Origin: Cunninghamia lanceolata
Lineage: Eukaryota > Streptophyta > Pinopsida > Cupressales > Cupressaceae
Reading direction: 5' to 3'
Assembly: GCA_027924645.1 (NCBI GenBank)
Contig: BSBN01001017.1
Location: 3,622,501 to 3,686,500 of the forward strand
Length of the DNA stretch: 64,000 nt
How positions within the stretch are numbered: the first letter of the stretch is position 1; each line of letters starts with the position of its first letter. The notes under the pieces are model-generated. The model searched no databases. It worked only from the letters and a program-made list of their open reading frames with translations, and had not been told where the DNA came from. Positions 9,487-21,181 of the stretch are shown piece by piece. A program made the translations under genes and the position numbers.

Positions 9487-10860
9487 CTACCATTTATCCA
9501 TTCAATATTAAAATCATAACTTTGGAACTCAAAATACCACCTTGCTATCCTTCCTTGTGCAAGATCCTCGTCAAGTTTCTTTTTTAGCAGATTTCTCATT
9601 GCTTGGCTATCTATTTTGATAGCGAAATTCTTTGGTTTGAGATTACTAAAAGAATCTCCTCTTTGTAGATGTGGTAATTCTTTTCGGCCTATGAGAATGT
9701 ATTAGATCTATATCCACATATTTCATTTTTGTCGTCTAGGAATCCTTGGCTGACTGTTGACCAGGTGTCATTGGAGACTTTGTGTTTAAGACAAGGGCAA
9801 TACCCAATTGTGGCATTTGTAGTTCAGGAAGCTTGAAACATTTTTGTTTAATATTTTTAATTGCTTGACTAGACTTGCCATCCCATCTTGAACCATTCCT
9901 TTTCAGGTGTCTTTGGAGGAAATTTCTTGCTTTTGCTAGATCTTCAAAGAAAGGGGGAACACAGTTAAGCCATTCTAAGAATATTTGCAATTGCTTTTTC
10001 CCTTTTTAAACATCAAGTAATTCATGAATTCTAGTGAGGATATGTTGCTAAAGCCTTACCTTTCCTTTTGTCTAGATGGAATCCCAAAAATTCAATATTG
10101 CTATGCCCAATTGCTATTTTCTTTTCAAATAAGCAAATCCCATTCGCTTTAATGCCTTCTAAAAGCTGCTCAAAATGTTGCATATGTTTTTCAATCAAGT
10201 TAAAAAATATCAATATATCATCTATATATACAACACAAAATTTCTTGAAATGTCTTAATGCATTATCCATTCTTTATTGGAAATAAGCAGGTGCAGTGCT
10301 TAAACCAAACAGCATAATATTCCATTCATACAAACCTTGTGGTACTAAAAATGTTCTTTCATACTTATTTTCTTCCTTTATTTTGATTTGTTATAAGCCA
10401 TACTTGCAATCAAATTTGGAATAAATTTGGTATTGTGAGGCTTTGCATACGAGATCTTAACTAAATGGAATAAGATAATTAAAGGGCTGGATAATAACAT
10501 TTAGAGGCTTATAAATAATGCAAAATTTATTTCTTCCTCTAGCTTGTTTAACTCTTTATTGACCAAAAATGTTGGGCAAGAGAATGGGTTTTTTACTTGG
10601 CCTGATGAAACCACCATCTAGTAATTCCCTTAGTGCTCATCCATTTCAGCACCTTCCGATGGACTTAATAAATATGTAGGTTAAAAAAAGAGATTTTAGC
10701 TTTGCACTCTGGCCTAATATTTGTTTCACATTCTTCTTGATCTGCTTTACAAAATTTAAGTGGATTCATATTGCAACATTCCTTGATGAGTCTTTCCTTT
10801 AATCTGATCAAGCTGTTGATTGTCTTGACATTGATTTATTCCTTCTTCCCACTATTTCTT
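9487..10860 (-). pseudogene. endogenous caulimovirid polymerase (PR end, RT, RNase H)
   Basis: Reading on the minus strand from 10860 down: protease C-terminal region, then RT with the family signatures (KYGL...QIKIKEE, VPQGLYEWNIM, FGLSTAP and the catalytic YIDDILIF at about 10200), the connection segment (FLEWLNCVPPF, KLPEL) at 9990-9736, and RNase H ending RIARWYFEFQ near 9530. The VPQGxYEWNxMPFGLxxAP pattern and the RIARW motif separate Caulimoviridae from Ty3/gypsy. Many stops and frameshifts show it is inactive. It continues across Element A into 1987-1431. Gymnosperm lineages of endogenous caulimovirids are known; which one this is cannot be decided by eye. Confidence 0.85.
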
Positions 10861-11060
10861 TCTTTCGTTCTTCTATTTTATGGAGCCATCATGGTTCAGT
10901 TTAACTTATGAAATTGTTTTAACATTTGAGGATTTGATTAAGTGTTACCAGCATTTGTTTTCATTTTTGTATTGTTGTTCTAGTTTGGTTTGGTTTTCAA
11001 AATTCAGAAAAATACAAAAAAATCAGAATATTAAAAAAATAAGAAAAAGGGGACATTACA
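10861..11060 (+). mobile_element. end of a truncated 5' LTR (Element 5)
   Basis: Ends GGGGACATTACA at 11060, directly before a primer site, so this is the terminal part of a plus-strand 5' LTR. Its beginning is missing; the caulimovirid abuts it near 10860. Confidence 0.6.
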
Positions 11061-11061
11061 G

Positions 11062-11073
11062 TGGTAGCAAAGC
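11062..11073 (+). promoter_or_regulatory. decayed primer-binding site (iMet)
   Basis: TGGTAGCAAAGC differs from the iMet site TGGTATCAGAGC at two positions and stands one base after the LTR end, as in Element 1. The following leader (ttgccagcc, agagaatacaagac) aligns with the leader and gag start of Element 1. Confidence 0.75.
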
Positions 11074-11099
11074 AATGATTTTGCCAGCCTGCAGGGTCG

Positions 11100-11213
11100 G
11101 ATATAATTGTTTGTGATACAGCCCAAAGGTAGAGAATACAAGACTTATCAAAGAAGAAAGGTTTAAGAATAAAAAATAGAGGAGATAGTTGAAGAGAAAA
11201 TGGGAGAGAGAAG
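11100..11213 (+). pseudogene. Ty3/gypsy gag, N-terminal piece (Element 5)
   Basis: Translates to REYKTYQRRK...KIEEIVEEKMGER, homologous to DREYITYQRRI...KVEEILGDRE in the gag of Element 1. In-frame stops are present. It is cut at 11213 by a solo LTR and resumes at 14293; the site is marked by the TSD agaag. Confidence 0.7.
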
Positions 11214-11602
11214 TGTAATATACACCCTGTTTGTAGGTTTTCTGTGACCAAATTTTTTCTGTTTTGCTATGATGTTTACTGCTAATGGTTTTGTGTGTTT
11301 GTTTGCATTTTTATCAATTCAATGGTGCTCAAAAGTAATGAAATACATAACATGCAAGCATACCCAGATGAAAATATAGCAAGGACACTTAAAACTATGA
11401 ATACCCAGATAAGTAAATGACCCAAATGTCAATATAGAAACATACCCATTATCATTTCTTCAGTTTGGCAAGTCTGATATACAAAATCCAGCAAGATAGT
11501 TGCTAGGAAAACACTCCTGACAGCAACAGGTACCAAAGCCTTCACATACAATTGTTAGTATGCAGTCCAATAGCTTAGACACCACATATGCAAGAGGGAA
11601 AA

Positions 11603-13196
11603 TGAAATATACCAAGCCAATTTTTTTCACTTTTCCAATTACAACAAGCAGAGCAATACACAATCGTTGAAGTTAGCAATTAAACCAAACGATGCGGAAT
11701 TCAACTCTAACCAAGAATGTACACCAGGATGGCGTGATCATATGGTCAGAGGATCTCTATGCAATGCTGATAAAGGAACTCTAACCAAGAATGCACCAGA
11801 TGTCGACGAGCATATGGTCAGAGGGTCTTGATGCAATGCTGATATAAAGAACTCTAACCAAGAATGCGCCTGATGATGACGAGCATATGGTCAGAGGATC
11901 CCTACCAACTATTATGCTGAAATAACTCGATGTCAAGAATGTGCTTTCCAACCCGAAGTGGAATTGGAGCTACCATATGACGGAGATGCAAAGTATTATA
12001 AAGCAAATATGAGAAGAAGTATGAAGTGCTGACAGTACTACTGTTCAGCTTACAATAATTAGAGATTTCCAACCCAACTCAAATGATAGAAGTTAGCAAA
12101 CTGAAATGACGGATCAGCAACTTTGAAAAACCAAACCAGCAACATAAAACCCTACAAAAATGCTCACACCTCACTCATTTCTCAACTAAATGACCTCAAA
12201 TCTGATGCAATGCACTCCTATGACAATGGCAACCAAGCTACACACTATAAACCACTCTTAAACCCAAGTATTTATTTAGCATGCTTTCTAATGCACTCCA
12301 AAGAGGGGCAGCCTGGCAAGAAGGGCGATTTCCTTCTAGAAAATCAGATTCTTCATAATAAATTCTGTAAATTGGCACAATGGGGCGCCCAACATAGACA
12401 AAGGGAAATATGAAATACCCAGAACAAATGCCTTTTTATTTTCAGATTTATGAATAAAACTACAGATTCAGCCCTGTTATCAGCAACTCAAAAAAATGAC
12501 ATAAAATGCAAATAACTGAACTACAAACAGAACTCAAGCTACAATGCAAACCTCACTACAAAATCACTACTATCAGCAAACCTCTCCCTAGGTGCTATCT
12601 CTCAAGCACGAAGTGAGCCCAGGCTAGGAGGCATTCATTCCTCGAAGCAGTCCCAAAACCATTACGGCAGCATAACATTATCAAGATTTCGGATGCCCAA
12701 ATGAGAGCACTCTTCCTCCTTTTATACTTTTCCAACTAGGAGTCTCTAAAATCCTCTTGCATATGGGATAAAACATGAGAGGGAAAATAATATAATCCTC
12801 TTCAATTCTTTTTCAACCTCAACCTTAAAGTCCCCTCTTTTAAAACAACATTAATATTAAATAATAATATTTAATTTACGGACTTTAAAACGGAGGCCAA
12901 GATGATGTCGGAAATCAATGATCTATAGCTCGTTGGAAAGGTCTTGACAAGACGAATCCAACCCCACTCTCAAAATCCCGTTCTGGTGCCAATCCTGAAC
13001 TTACTAAAAATAGCCGTAACCAACAGGGACTAAGGAGAACAAACCCGGAAAGAAACTGCCAACCAAACCACAATCCACAAACAAAAGCAACCACCAAAAC
13101 ATGAAACCCCAATTTCAACCTCCGAGTAGCCTACGGGTCTCTGGAATAGGCCAACGGTCAACTGTAAAAGATCAATCTAGAAAACGGGACATTACA
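11603..13196 (-). mobile_element. nested solo LTR, 1.6-kb family
   Basis: TG...CA on the plus strand (TGAAATATACC...CGGGACATTACA) with perfect TSD gaaaa (11598-11602 and 13197-13201). Its reverse complement closely matches the solo LTR at 32612-34222. The minus strand carries a TATA box (12718-12726) that fixes orientation. No coding capacity. Confidence 0.9.
11703..11935 (-). repeat. three ~73-bp tandem units inside a solo LTR
   Basis: Units begin with aactctaaccaagaatg at 11703, 11777 and 11850 and contain catatggtcagagg. The plus-strand relative at 32612-34222 has corresponding but more diverged copies near 33785-34130. They lie in the downstream (R/U5) part of the LTR. Confidence 0.85.
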
Positions 13197-14292
13197 GAAA
13201 ACCCTTAATGCTGGGGTGATTGATGCCAAATAGCCTCACGTCCCCCCTATATAGTGCTGTACGGCTTTGCAGAGGCTGCTACAGCAGCATAGACATTCAC
13301 CAAACCCTTCTAAAACCTGCTGCCACTATGCCAAGGTTAGGCGCCCAAAATGTAGTAAAGCATTAAAAACCCCTTTTATTTTCTGTGAAGTATGGCTGCC
13401 TCAACCAGAAAGAGTATGGCCTCTTGTGGTAATTCCCTGTAGCTCTAAATTCACCTCAAAATCTTTCTTATCACTGCTGCAACACTTCAAAACCCTTCTT
13501 AGAGAAAAACTGCACTAAAACATGGAGTTAAACACCCAAAAATTCACCATTGAAACCCATATGTGACTTCCGTATGAAATCACCATCAACCCTCCAGATG
13601 ATATCTTTAAATCAAGTAGAGAGTGTGATTTACAGAGGATTCCGTCCCTGCAAACCCTTGTAATTTCTAGCTCAAAACCAAAGCTCCAAAAACATGCACG
13701 ACAAAGATGAGTTAATGAATGAATAATATGAGTTTTCTTTTTCCTTTTGTTCTCCTCATCCCAACGCCCAAGATGAATATTTTATATTTTTTTTATATTT
13801 AATAACTTTTGACTCCTTATATCTCCATGGGTTGGGTGCCCCCACACACACCTAGCACATTCACTTTAAAACAACTTATGACTCCCTTTTAATAAGTTAC
13901 TTTATAATATAAAGCAACATATATTAAAACATTATAAGTTAAATCTTCAATTTAACTTAATATTTTGACATTTAATATATCATTCCTTGGTCGTTTCGAA
14001 TGCCATGTAACAAGTGCTAGATACTCCGACTGGCGATACTAAAAATAGAAATATCGAAACCAACTCCACCGGTGACCCCCTATCTGACTTACTAAAAATA
14101 GTAAGTCCTAGAAATTGTGTCCAAGACACCCTCGGAAAGGAAAGATGAACTCAACCCATCACCCAATTGTGTCAAAGCTATTGGAAAACCCCACAGAAGT
14201 TCCCTAACCAACCACCATTAGCCTACAGAAACCCTAGAATAGGCTAATTGTTCACAACTGTCAACTGGCTAGGAAGGGGACATTACAAGAAG

Positions 14293-15288
14293 CAAGGTGG
14301 ATTTGACAAAAGATGAGAAGGTTGAGATACAATATAATGCTATTATAAGCATGAGCCAAGCCAACAGTAGATGACACAACTTATGGCACAACTACTTCAG
14401 ATTATGTAGAACATCAATGTGGCCAACGCAACACAATCCCCTACAGGTGAAGGAAGTGCTACAACCAATCATAGAACCGTTGTGGGTTCCACACCTAGGC
14501 CCTCTCAACCCAAGTTCTTAGAAAAGGAAGAAGAAACACATGAGGAAGAAGAGTCAAATCAAGATGAGGACAATTTTGCTTCCTTCTTTGCAGAGTATAG
14601 AGCACTTGGACAGAAGTTCCATGCCCAAATATCACTTAATGATTTCTATAGCTTGAAGTTGAAGCATAGGAAGGAGAGAAGAACAAATTCACATCAACCT
14701 CATAAGGATCTGCAGAATAGGTTGGGTAAGCTATACATTCCTACTTTTGATGTTTCTAGTAGATGCATTGCACGAGCATGGATTCAGAAGTTAGACACCT
14801 ATTTTTCACTCAATCCAATGTATGAGGAGAAAGCCATCAAATTTTTTACATTACACTTGGAGGGCATAGCACGAGTGGTGGTAGCATAGATTGATCACTC
14901 AAGGGCATAATTTGATTAGCACTTGTGATGAGTTCACTCAAAGATTGATTGACAAGTTTGAGAAGGACTCAGAGATCTCCTTCAGTGAGCTGGCTCAACA
15001 AGACAGAGTGGTCTAGTGGATAGTTATGTGGCAGAGTTTCAAACATTGTCAGTGATGGTTCCAAATGTTTCTGAGAGGAGACTCACAGTTCTTTTCATGG
15101 ATGGTTTGACCAAGCCTATTAAAGGTTGGGTTAAGGCTTTTGATCCACCATCACTATTCGAGGACATTAGGAGAGCACTCACCTTGGAGACATCCATTCC
15201 TAAGGGGAAATTTCAGCATAAGGCACCTCTAGCTCCACAAAAGAAACCATTTCAGAAGATAGTGCCACATCCCAAGGAGATGCCACAG
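14293..15288 (+). pseudogene. Ty3/gypsy gag, central piece (Element 5)
   Basis: Retrotransposon gag domain. The open stretches 14419-14889 and 15016-15288 include GKLYIPTFDVSSRCIARAWI, TYFSLNPMYEEKAIKFFTLH and, after a frameshift and stop near 14880, YVAEFQTLSVMVPNVSERRL and GWVKAFDPPSL. All match the gag of Element 1 in order. The canonical W-W-H segment between the two stretches is frame-shifted. The piece ends at 15288 where a solo LTR enters (TSD cacag). Confidence 0.85.
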
Positions 15289-17804
15289 TTTAAGATCCCC
15301 TACCAACTCTGCCCTGAAATATCTGAGTTTATTGGTTTGACATTTTGTCAAACACTTGGCATGAGATCTGATTTTGTGATTTCTAAATGTGTTTATTTGC
15401 ATAGTTCCACGGGGATGCATCCCCCCCCAAAAATCAGCTGTTTCCCAAGGGGGGACGTCCCAGGGACGGGGAGACGCTGCCGAAACGCCCCCCCGCTGTC
15501 CCCCCGCCACCCCCCTCCCGCCGCCTCTAAAACATCTCCCGTCGGGGAGACTTCTTGACGTCCCCCGAATTTAATTTTTTAATTTTTTTTTTTTTAAATC
15601 ATCAAAAATAAAAACCTAACTTTATCATATGCATTTTTAACATTTCATTTCAAGTTTTGTGGCTTGTGCATATCGGATATCCTAGGACTCTTGAGTCTTT
15701 GTCGATGAGACTAGACAATGAGACATGTATGCAAAATTTGGAAGCATAGACAACTTACAAGGCATGTTGTGAAGTGTGAACTGTTTGACAAAATGCCTCA
15801 ATCGAAATGTTTGACAGAAATTAGGATGCATTTAACTTTCAAGTGAGCTTAACACTTGTTTGCATAAAGCTTCTCGAGCAAAACATTTCAGAAAATTTGA
15901 TATGTCAAGACTCAATTTCTATGCATCAGCTTAAACACAGAAGTGCCTCTACAACACAAACAGGCCAAAATTTTGTAAAAAACTTGTATGGGAGACATAT
16001 TTCTTTGAGGCATTCTGTCAAACAGTTCACGTGCCTTGTCTATGCATCTACGGTTATACATCTTTTTATAACTAATTTTTCAAGTATTATATGTATTTCA
16101 GCGTGCCGCCCCCCCGCCGTCCCCAAATTTTGGCCCCCCGCCCCCCCGTCCCGGAAACGGCATGGAACTATGTTTATTTGTAACAGCGGATATGTATATG
16201 CAAACTAATGCCAAAATACAACTTCTGATGACAAGACATTACTACAAACAATTGTCATGCAATGTTATAACTTCAATCTGCCTTTATTTGACCCAATTCC
16301 ATGAAATACAAACACCCAGGTGACTGTAATTAAACTCAGATTTGCATATAAAAAATAGATGTTCAAATTAAAGATTTCAAAGATGATAGTTGCTGTTCAT
16401 GTTTAGGAAATAATCAGATTGTAGATGGAAGCTTACAAACATACCCACTTTATCTTCATACATGGAATGCCAAACAATACATGGATGATAGCTGCTGATA
16501 CAGAGTTTGGAATAACTGTAGGACTGCTGCAAATAATGACTGATTGGATTGTGGTCTGTTGACTCCAAAGTCCTTAAACCCACTTCAAAAAGAGCTCTTC
16601 CAAGGCAGCGACTTGGAATGGATGGTAGGCGCAGTACCACAAGGCTGCGAATGGGTGATGTAAGGCTATGCTAGGGATGGAAACTTCGAAAATGTGTATC
16701 AGACATGTTGTCAGACTGTGGCTGCCCTTGTTAATGATGAATATATCTCCAATCCATGCCAAGTAGTGCTCAAATATGGTCTTACACCTGCGATGGGGTT
16801 TGAATCCACAAAATAATGCAAACGGCCCCTCCTGTGGGCTGCAGTCTCCCCCAAAAAGGGCTGCGAACTCCACAAAACCCTCACAATTTCAAGCACTAGG
16901 GTTTTAGAAGAATGCCATGGAATCTCCAAGGATTGTCACAATAAATTCTGCCCTAAATCTCCTCACAAATCTGATACAAACCTGCACTTGAAAAACTTCG
17001 AACAAATCTGAATATAATTCCCAAATTTGTATTTGGAACAAATCTCACAAATTTGGTAATTCTTCTCCTTCAATGTAAACCTGCAAAATATATCACTTTG
17101 AAGCTCAAAAATCCTCCATAAATTGATCCAATCCCAAATTGGTATTTGGCACAAATCTTCCAATTTGGTGATGAAACCCTAGCAGTTGTAACCTGCAAAA
17201 ACATGACTTTTCCAGCTCTTCCACAATGCCAAAATCCTGCAATAATGCTCAATAGTAAACCCTAGGTGGATTTACCTCTCAAGTGGTATTGGGTTTTCGT
17301 CCAAACCACTAATTTCTAAGGGTTTTTGTCCTCAGAAATAGTGGAAACAGTTGTTGCAGCTGAAAGGTAACTCTCCAATATGCAAATGACAAAATTATAA
17401 TATGATGAAATGTACTCCAAATGACCTCCTTATAAAGCCTCCAAGTGGTCCGTTCCATTTTGTCAATTTTAATTCTTTTTTGACATCCATAATAAAATAA
17501 TAATTTATTTCACATTTTATTATGTTACTTCTTTCCTTTCTCCAAGTGACTTTAAAATTAGTTTCACTTAACTAACTTTTCTTTCTCCAAGTTTCACTTA
17601 ACTGACTTTCCTTTCTCCAAGTCACTTTTATAATAAAAATAGGCCCAACTAATTAATTAAATATAAATAACCCAAAAATGACTTAGGATTATTTATTATT
17701 TAATTAATCAAATTATTCCCTTATATCTCCCAACTTAGCCTATGGGAATAAAAATAGGCTAGTGGACCCCGTTGGATGATCATTCGGAAAATGGGGACAT
17801 TACA
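15289..17804 (-). mobile_element. solo LTR (~1.73 kb) carrying a hAT insertion
   Basis: Right end GGGGACATTACA (17804) and decayed left end TTTAAGATCCCC, aligning with TGTAATGTCCTG of the Element 1 LTR; 'gacattttgtcaaac' follows in both. TSD cacag at 15284-15288 and 17805-17809. Without the nested hAT (773 bp plus 8) it is 1,735 bp. Long AT-rich U3-like stretch, no coding capacity. Confidence 0.75.
15400..16172. mobile_element. 773-bp non-autonomous hAT element
   Basis: Perfect 8-bp TSD tttatttg (15392-15399 and 16173-16180) and inverted ends CATAGTTCCA.../...TGGAACTATG, the hAT signature. The ends resemble CATAGTTGG of the hAT element at 57591-61309. Both subterminal zones are extremely C-rich (15420-15560 and 16105-16155), unlike anything else here; the centre is AT-rich. 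No transposase. Confidence 0.85.
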
Positions 17805-18080
17805 CACAGAAAGCGCAAGTAAGGAAGAGGAGTCAAGGAATGAGCTTAGGTGGAAGAAGTTATGCTTCTCTTGCAAGGAGCCATGGGAGCCGGGTCACAG
17901 ATGCCTTGGTCGAGGACAAGTACACTACATAGAGCTAATTTCGAATGAGGAATCAGAGGCATAGGATCTTGAGCCTAGGGATGCAAAGATAGAGCAAGAA
18001 GAAACAAAGGAAGACGAGACTTCAAGAGGTACTCTTGATACACTTTTAAGTGCTCCTAGATATCATTTTTTCGTCTTCCA
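17805..18080 (+). pseudogene. Ty3/gypsy gag zinc knuckle (Element 5)
   Basis: Resumes the interrupted gag and contains the nucleic-acid-binding knuckle LCFSCKEPWEPGHRC (about 17860-17905), nearly identical to that of Element 1 (CFSCKEPWELGHRC), followed by HYIELISNEES and LSAPRYHFF. In related elements the protease starts just after this point; here similarity stops near 18080, so the pol gene is missing. Confidence 0.85.
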
Positions 18081-18171
18081 TACTTTCCTATTACTAGCAT
18101 GCATGTAATATAATCTGCATTAAATAATTAGCTTTCCTTGTAGGTTGGCAAGATCACAGCTCTAATACCAT
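18081..18171 (-). mobile_element. leader and PBS of a truncated minus-strand element
   Basis: The minus strand shows TGGTATTAGAGC (18159-18170), a one-mismatch iMet primer site one base from the LTR at 18172, then a short leader (ttgccaacc) related to that of Element 1. The element is broken off near 18080 against gag of Element 5, leaving no coding sequence. Confidence 0.65.
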
Positions 18172-19811
18172 TGTAATGTCCCCAATTGGAATATTTTGAA
18201 TACTAGACAAATTTTCAATATCAATGCATGAAATCTAGCACCTTCTAATCACCGAGATCCTAGAATGGACAGGGTGAGAGCATACGGTGACTAGAATCAA
18301 ATCAAATACACAAATCTACTACACTTGCTAGCGGCAAGCTGCACAGCTGCAATGCATGCATTGATAGAATCTAAAAGATTATGCGGGTCTTGGCGGCTAT
18401 GTCCTCCAAACTCCACTATAGAATTCAAAATCATTCAATATAATTATGGCGGAGAACCCCACAAAATTTGATAACCAAAATGGTAACTTATTGATGCTGA
18501 AACATATGAATTCTAAATGATATTCTGCAAAAACCCTTCACAAAAATAATATCGAGAATGGCAGAAACCCTTCTGAATATAAAATTAATATATAGATATA
18601 AACCAATTCAAACACTAGATAAGACAACAATCCACCAATATTGGAAACAATAGACCCTTATGCAAGGTACAAATTGATAACATACCACAAATTCTACTGT
18701 ATGAACTGATAAATTACAGACTATGATACCGAAATGACTACAAGATACTCACAAGCGAACTGTACAACAGAATTGGCAAGTATTAAGACCAAAATATGTT
18801 GTGGCATATGTTGTACAGACAAATCTGGGCAGTCTCTAATGTACGACGACCAAAAAGCATTTTGTACAGTAGTCTTTAGATTATTAGAAAGTTGTGATAG
18901 TCTTTGACTATCCTACAACAACTCTAGTCTCCTTAAAATATGTTGTGGTTGGCTTCAACAAATGAAATATTCCCAAAAGCTAATAAAACTACAAAAGCTG
19001 ATAATGCCCCTGCATGCTCGGCAACCCAATGTTGTAATATGGATCGGCCCCACAAATCACTTCAAACTACTATGATTCTCATGCTCAATGGTACAACAGG
19101 TTTGGGTATGGTACGGTTGGGCGTGGCAAGGAAAAAACCTTCAACGATGATCTCCAAAAATCAATATGAATTGTTGTCGAACAGAAAATATCTAACCATA
19201 GACATACAATAAGAAATCTTCACAACTTGAACATAAAATGCAACTCTTCAATATATTGAAACCTCCAAAATCTTCTAATAACAATCTGAAACTAGAATGA
19301 AATGCAAACTATTAGCACACCAGTAATCCCTGGATGGAATTACGTGAAAGGATAAGAGGGTTTTCGTCCTCAAATCTAGAAGAGAACCTAGAGGGGTTTT
19401 GACCTCCAAATTCCAACACCAAGAGGGTTTTCATCCTCAAGCGGCACAAAGATGAACACGGGTGTTCGATCTTCGGAAAAAGGGGTATTGACAACAATAC
19501 AATGGACTTCTATGCCAAGCTCCTTGTATAATCTCCTTTTCAAAATTTTAATTCATTTTTCCACCACCTTCTAGAAGTGTCTAGAAACACCATTAGGGCC
19601 TCTTTCCTAACGACACTTCTTAATATTACATTGACCCTCTTTTGATAATAACATTTAAGTCATCCTTTTTATAATGTTATAACAAAGTGACTAGGACAAC
19701 TTAAGTTATCATTTTAAATTATTTCTTTCACCTTACCTTTTAGCCTACAGGAAACAAAATAATAGGCTAAGGAACTCCCAAACACTTATGTTTGAAAAAG
19801 GAGACATGACA
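18172..19811 (-). mobile_element. 5' LTR of a truncated minus-strand element
   Basis: TGTAATGTCCCC at 18172 and GGAGACATGACA at 19811 bound 1,640 bp. The primer site to its left fixes the orientation as minus. The terminus before 19811 has the 'aataggctaa' segment shared with other LTRs here. No genes; several 'gaggg/cctc' dyads near 19350-19440. Confidence 0.75.
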
Positions 19812-20340
19812 TAAAATTACTCTCTCTACCCCTAATACTTAAGTCATGATTAACTAATGTGCTCTCTCTAGTGATACCCCTGGACTCTTGCTTTGCATTG
19901 GTGTCCTTTCAGATTTATTTTACTCCATCCTTAACCCATCTATATTTTTTATCCCTAGTAAAAATTGCACCTCCAACATACAAGGACTACCGAGCACTAT
20001 TTCAAAAGCATCAAGGGGAATCATTTATGCATCCACTTCATCTATGTATTGTCAACTTCACCAAACTGAAATTTACACTTTTAAGTAACTTGACTTTCAA
20101 CACCCTCCTTCACCCAACACAAAGGACATGGATAAGGATGATCATATGTTTTTACCCCAAGATTTTTAACCATATCAGCTGAAATCAAATTACATTGTGA
20201 ATAAAGATCTACAAGTGCATTTACTCTACTTTTTTTAACTTGCAATTCAATAGAAAAAGTTTTTCATCTCATCAAATCTAAGTGTACTTTCTAGTACTTG
20301 TCAATGTCGTCGTCATCAATTCAAGCTAGCACCTTTGTAG
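19812..20340 (-). pseudogene. decayed Ty3/gypsy protease region
   Basis: On the minus strand, from about 20225 down, the translation reads ALVDLYSQCNLIS, MVKNLGVKTYDHP, WVKEGVE and, after stops, PLDAF-IVLGSPC. This is the retroviral-type aspartic protease layout of plant gypsy elements, with the DTGS-like active site mutated. Stops and frame changes are frequent. It differs from the proteases of Elements 1 and 4 (SGATHNF type), so it comes from another lineage. Its LTRs are not identified. Confidence 0.6.
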
Positions 20341-21181
20341 GGCCTACAAGAGGAAGATTTTGAGTGTCAAACAAGGTCAATATGACAACTTGGATAGGAG
20401 GAAAGACAATCAAGTGTCAAGGCAAAGAAGTGATCATTGAGGTTTTTGAGACACATCTTGACAAAGATGTGCTTTTGAGAATTTCAAATTGAGAAAGGAT
20501 CACAAGTAATCTAGAACATGCTAGAGGAAGAGAATATCATACTGGAAGGTCAAAATCACTAAAAAATGACACTCAAATGCTTAGGTATGTCCCTAGGGAG
20601 TCTAATGTCATGTCGGGAGCCAATAAAGTGTTGCACTTTTCAATGTCAAAGACAAATTAGATCACTTAAGTGACTCAAAAAACACTTTTTCACTTAAGTG
20701 GCAAATGTCAATGGACAATTAGAATGTAAAAACACTTTATCACTTAAGTGGCCAATGTCAAGGAAGAACTAGAATGAAAAACTAACTTTTTGACACCTCA
20801 GGATGACTTAAATGTCAAAATGTCAAGGTGAAAACATAAGAAAAAGTGACTCCAAAAACCTTGGCCACCCCCCTCATGACTTAAATGTCAAAATTGTCAA
20901 TAAGAAAACATGTCAAAAGTGCTCCAAGCAAAGAATGGCACCCCTACTAACTTGAATGTCAAGATTTCAATGCAAAAAGACCAAAAGTGTTATCCTAAGC
21001 CTAGGTGCACCCCTATTGGGATGAATTCCAAGTTGTCAACTTGAAATTAAATCAAAATTGCATAAATTGCTCCTAGAGCACTCATAAGCCCCCTTATGTC
21101 AATGAGAGATTAGACAAAATGTGCACTAGAGTCTCTAAGCACACCCATGAAACTCTCGATGTGAAGTTGTCAATGGAAAAA
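20341..21181. repeat. imperfect 'aatgtcaa' repeat region (left part)
   Basis: No gene. Diverged 60- to 90-bp units are marked by 'aatgtcaa', 'cacttaagtg' and 'gcacccct'. The same texture resumes at 23044 after the solo LTR, so the array predates that insertion. It may be the non-coding body of the element that supplied the protease at 19812-20340. Confidence 0.6.

Larger units (their letters stand above)
11214..14287 (-). mobile_element. solo LTR, 1.48-kb family, with nested LTR
   Basis: Starts TGTAATATACACC, ends GGGGACATTACA, TSD agaag (11209-11213 and 14288-14292). Removing the nested insertion (11603-13196 plus 5 bp) leaves 1,475 bp, close to the 1,482-bp 3' LTR of Element 4, which has similar ends and the same preceding segment ('gttccctaaccaa', 'ataggctaa'). 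It disrupts the gag of Element 5. Confidence 0.85.

Noticed and set aside
15229..15574. G/P/R-rich frames in the C-rich zone
   Set aside because: They span the gag, LTR and hAT borders and reflect base composition.
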